From NCBI GenBank assembly GCA_039817205.1, contig JBCBWG010000052.1, positions 1-15,178 of the forward strand: 15,178 nucleotides of DNA, read 5' to 3'. Position numbers and translations under genes: made by a program. The notes beneath the pieces are model-generated. The model was given only the letters and a program-made list of their open reading frames with translations. It did not search any database and was not told where the DNA came from. Shown here one piece after another: positions 14,569 to 15,178 of this stretch; position 1 is the first letter of the stretch, and every line of letters begins with the position of its first letter. The stretch is from JBCBWG01 sp039817205 (GTDB taxonomy: Bacteria; Pseudomonadota; Alphaproteobacteria; Rhizobiales; Hyphomicrobiaceae).

Positions 14569-14849
14569 AGGCCGGGATGAATTTGGTCGGTGCAATTTAC
14601 GCAAGTCATCGGCGCCTGCGAGCCGCGTTGCCGACCTTGCGACAGGAACAAGTCGAGTGTCGCTGAGCTTGAACGTCGTGCAGTTGCCAATTGTCGGAAC
14701 GCCGATCTGCTAAAGACGCCGCTGAGTGAAAAGTGGCCTTGCCTTATCGATGGGCGCTGTCCTTAACAGATGGCAAAGTGTGGACGTTCGGTGGCGGTGT
14801 AAGCCCGAACGCGGTGCCATTGTTGTAGGGATCTGGGGTCGGCGACTTT
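14569..14849 (+). other. Intergenic region with two weak inverted repeats
   Basis: There is no credible complete gene. GCGACA (14639-14644) pairs with TGTCGC (14658-14663), and CGTTCGG (14785-14791) pairs with CCGAACG (14805-14811). Both are short, with 13-base loops. The second lies about 40 bases before the ATG at 14850 and could be in its leader. I see no convincing promoter. Confidence 0.4.
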
Positions 14850-15178
14850 ATGTCGAAGTTTTCAAGGGCACACTCTGTGCAGATCGTCATGATTGGATTG
14901 GGCGGTCTATGCCTGATCGCTTGGCTGATCGCTGATGTCGCGGACGTTCTGTTTCGGCCCGTCGCGCTTTTTGATCGGATCTTGAGCTCGCAGCATTATC
15001 TCAACCTGATTTCTGCTGCGAAGACGACTATGATTGCGCTTGGCGTCACCGCTTTCTACGTCGTGTGCATCTGGCTCGTTGGCTTCTGGCACCGAATTGC
15101 GATTTCGATACGCGTGCAATTTCAAGCGTTCGAGCAACTCATGACGGCAACGATCTACCTGCTTCTGTTTTGTATTGC
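14850..15178 (+). CDS. Multi-pass membrane protein, N-terminal part (runs off the window)
   Basis: The frame opens at the ATG at 14850 and is still open at the window end, giving 109 codons. The sequence contains hydrophobic helices at about 11-33 and 60-80, and a third beginning near 97 (TIYLLLFCI). Basic residues at the N-terminus (KFSR) suggest N-in topology. An amphipathic Arg/Gln stretch (about 81-96, HRIAISIRVQFQAFEQ) lies between helices two and three. The ribosome site is weak (GGGG at 14835-14838, eleven bases from the ATG). I do not recognise the family from this part. It is the only multi-pass membrane protein in the window and could be the channel or scaffold component of the locus, but that is a guess from context. 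Confidence 0.75.
   Translation, partial: MSKFSRAHSVQIVMIGLGGLCLIAWLIADVADVLFRPVALFDRILSSQHYLNLISAAKTTMIALGVTAFYVVCIWLVGFWHRIAISIRVQFQAFEQLMTATIYLLLFCI

Noticed and set aside
14726..14935. 69-codon + strand frame before the last gene
   Set aside because: It overlaps the membrane-protein frame starting at 14850, has no hydrophobic or domain signature and lacks a good start.
5391..15178. Membership in an SrfA/SrfB/SrfC-type virulence-associated locus
   Set aside because: No protein in the window can be matched to those families from sequence alone. It would need the flanking genes, so I make no claim.

Overview
The window is a run of eleven protein genes, all on the + strand, with moderately high GC. 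It contains no tRNA, rRNA, insertion sequence, phage gene or CRISPR array that I can see. Arg/Ala/Pro-rich proteins, small PAN/apple domains joined to a peptidoglycan-binding domain, and GC-rich codon use suggest an alphaproteobacterium, perhaps of the Hyphomicrobiales/Rhodobacterales type. This assignment is an inference from style; no taxonomic marker gene is present.

Layout. (1) Positions 1-567: 3' end of a beta-rich protein of unknown function. (2) 711-2666: two adjacent genes, a membrane-anchored coiled-coil protein with a YfaP/DUF2135-like domain, then a secreted protein ending in a PAN-like domain. (3) 2967-4016: a secreted protein with an extreme arginine-rich stretch, a peptidoglycan-binding domain and a PAN-like domain. 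(4) 4229-5023: a secreted protein with two PAN-like domains. (5) 5391-7478: a C-terminally anchored membrane protein followed by a membrane-anchored trypsin-like serine protease with an intact His/Asp/Ser triad. (6) 7509-11758: two large secreted proteins whose genes are close-packed or overlapping, the second with a TolB/PD40-like propeller motif. (7) 11898-14568: two secreted proteins I do not recognise. (8) 14850 to the window end: the start of a multi-pass membrane protein.

Every complete gene encodes a protein with a signal peptide or a membrane anchor. Known modules are adhesion or binding domains (PAN, peptidoglycan-binding, YfaP-like), a protease and a propeller. The simplest reading is one cell-envelope locus building a periplasmic or surface assembly anchored in the inner membrane. 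No catalytic activity other than the protease is visible, so the substrate and purpose are unknown. Two features support a common system. Three consecutive genes carry PAN domains with the same C-x3-C-x5-C-x10-C spacing. Two anchored proteins share a layout of membrane helix, coiled coil, cysteine pair and Pro-rich linker, but end in different head domains.

Non-coding signals are modest: strong inverted repeats without U-tracts after the genes ending at 4016 and 11758, a three-part alternative hairpin at 4034-4090, a weaker hairpin just before the gene at 2967, and candidate promoters before the gene at 5391.
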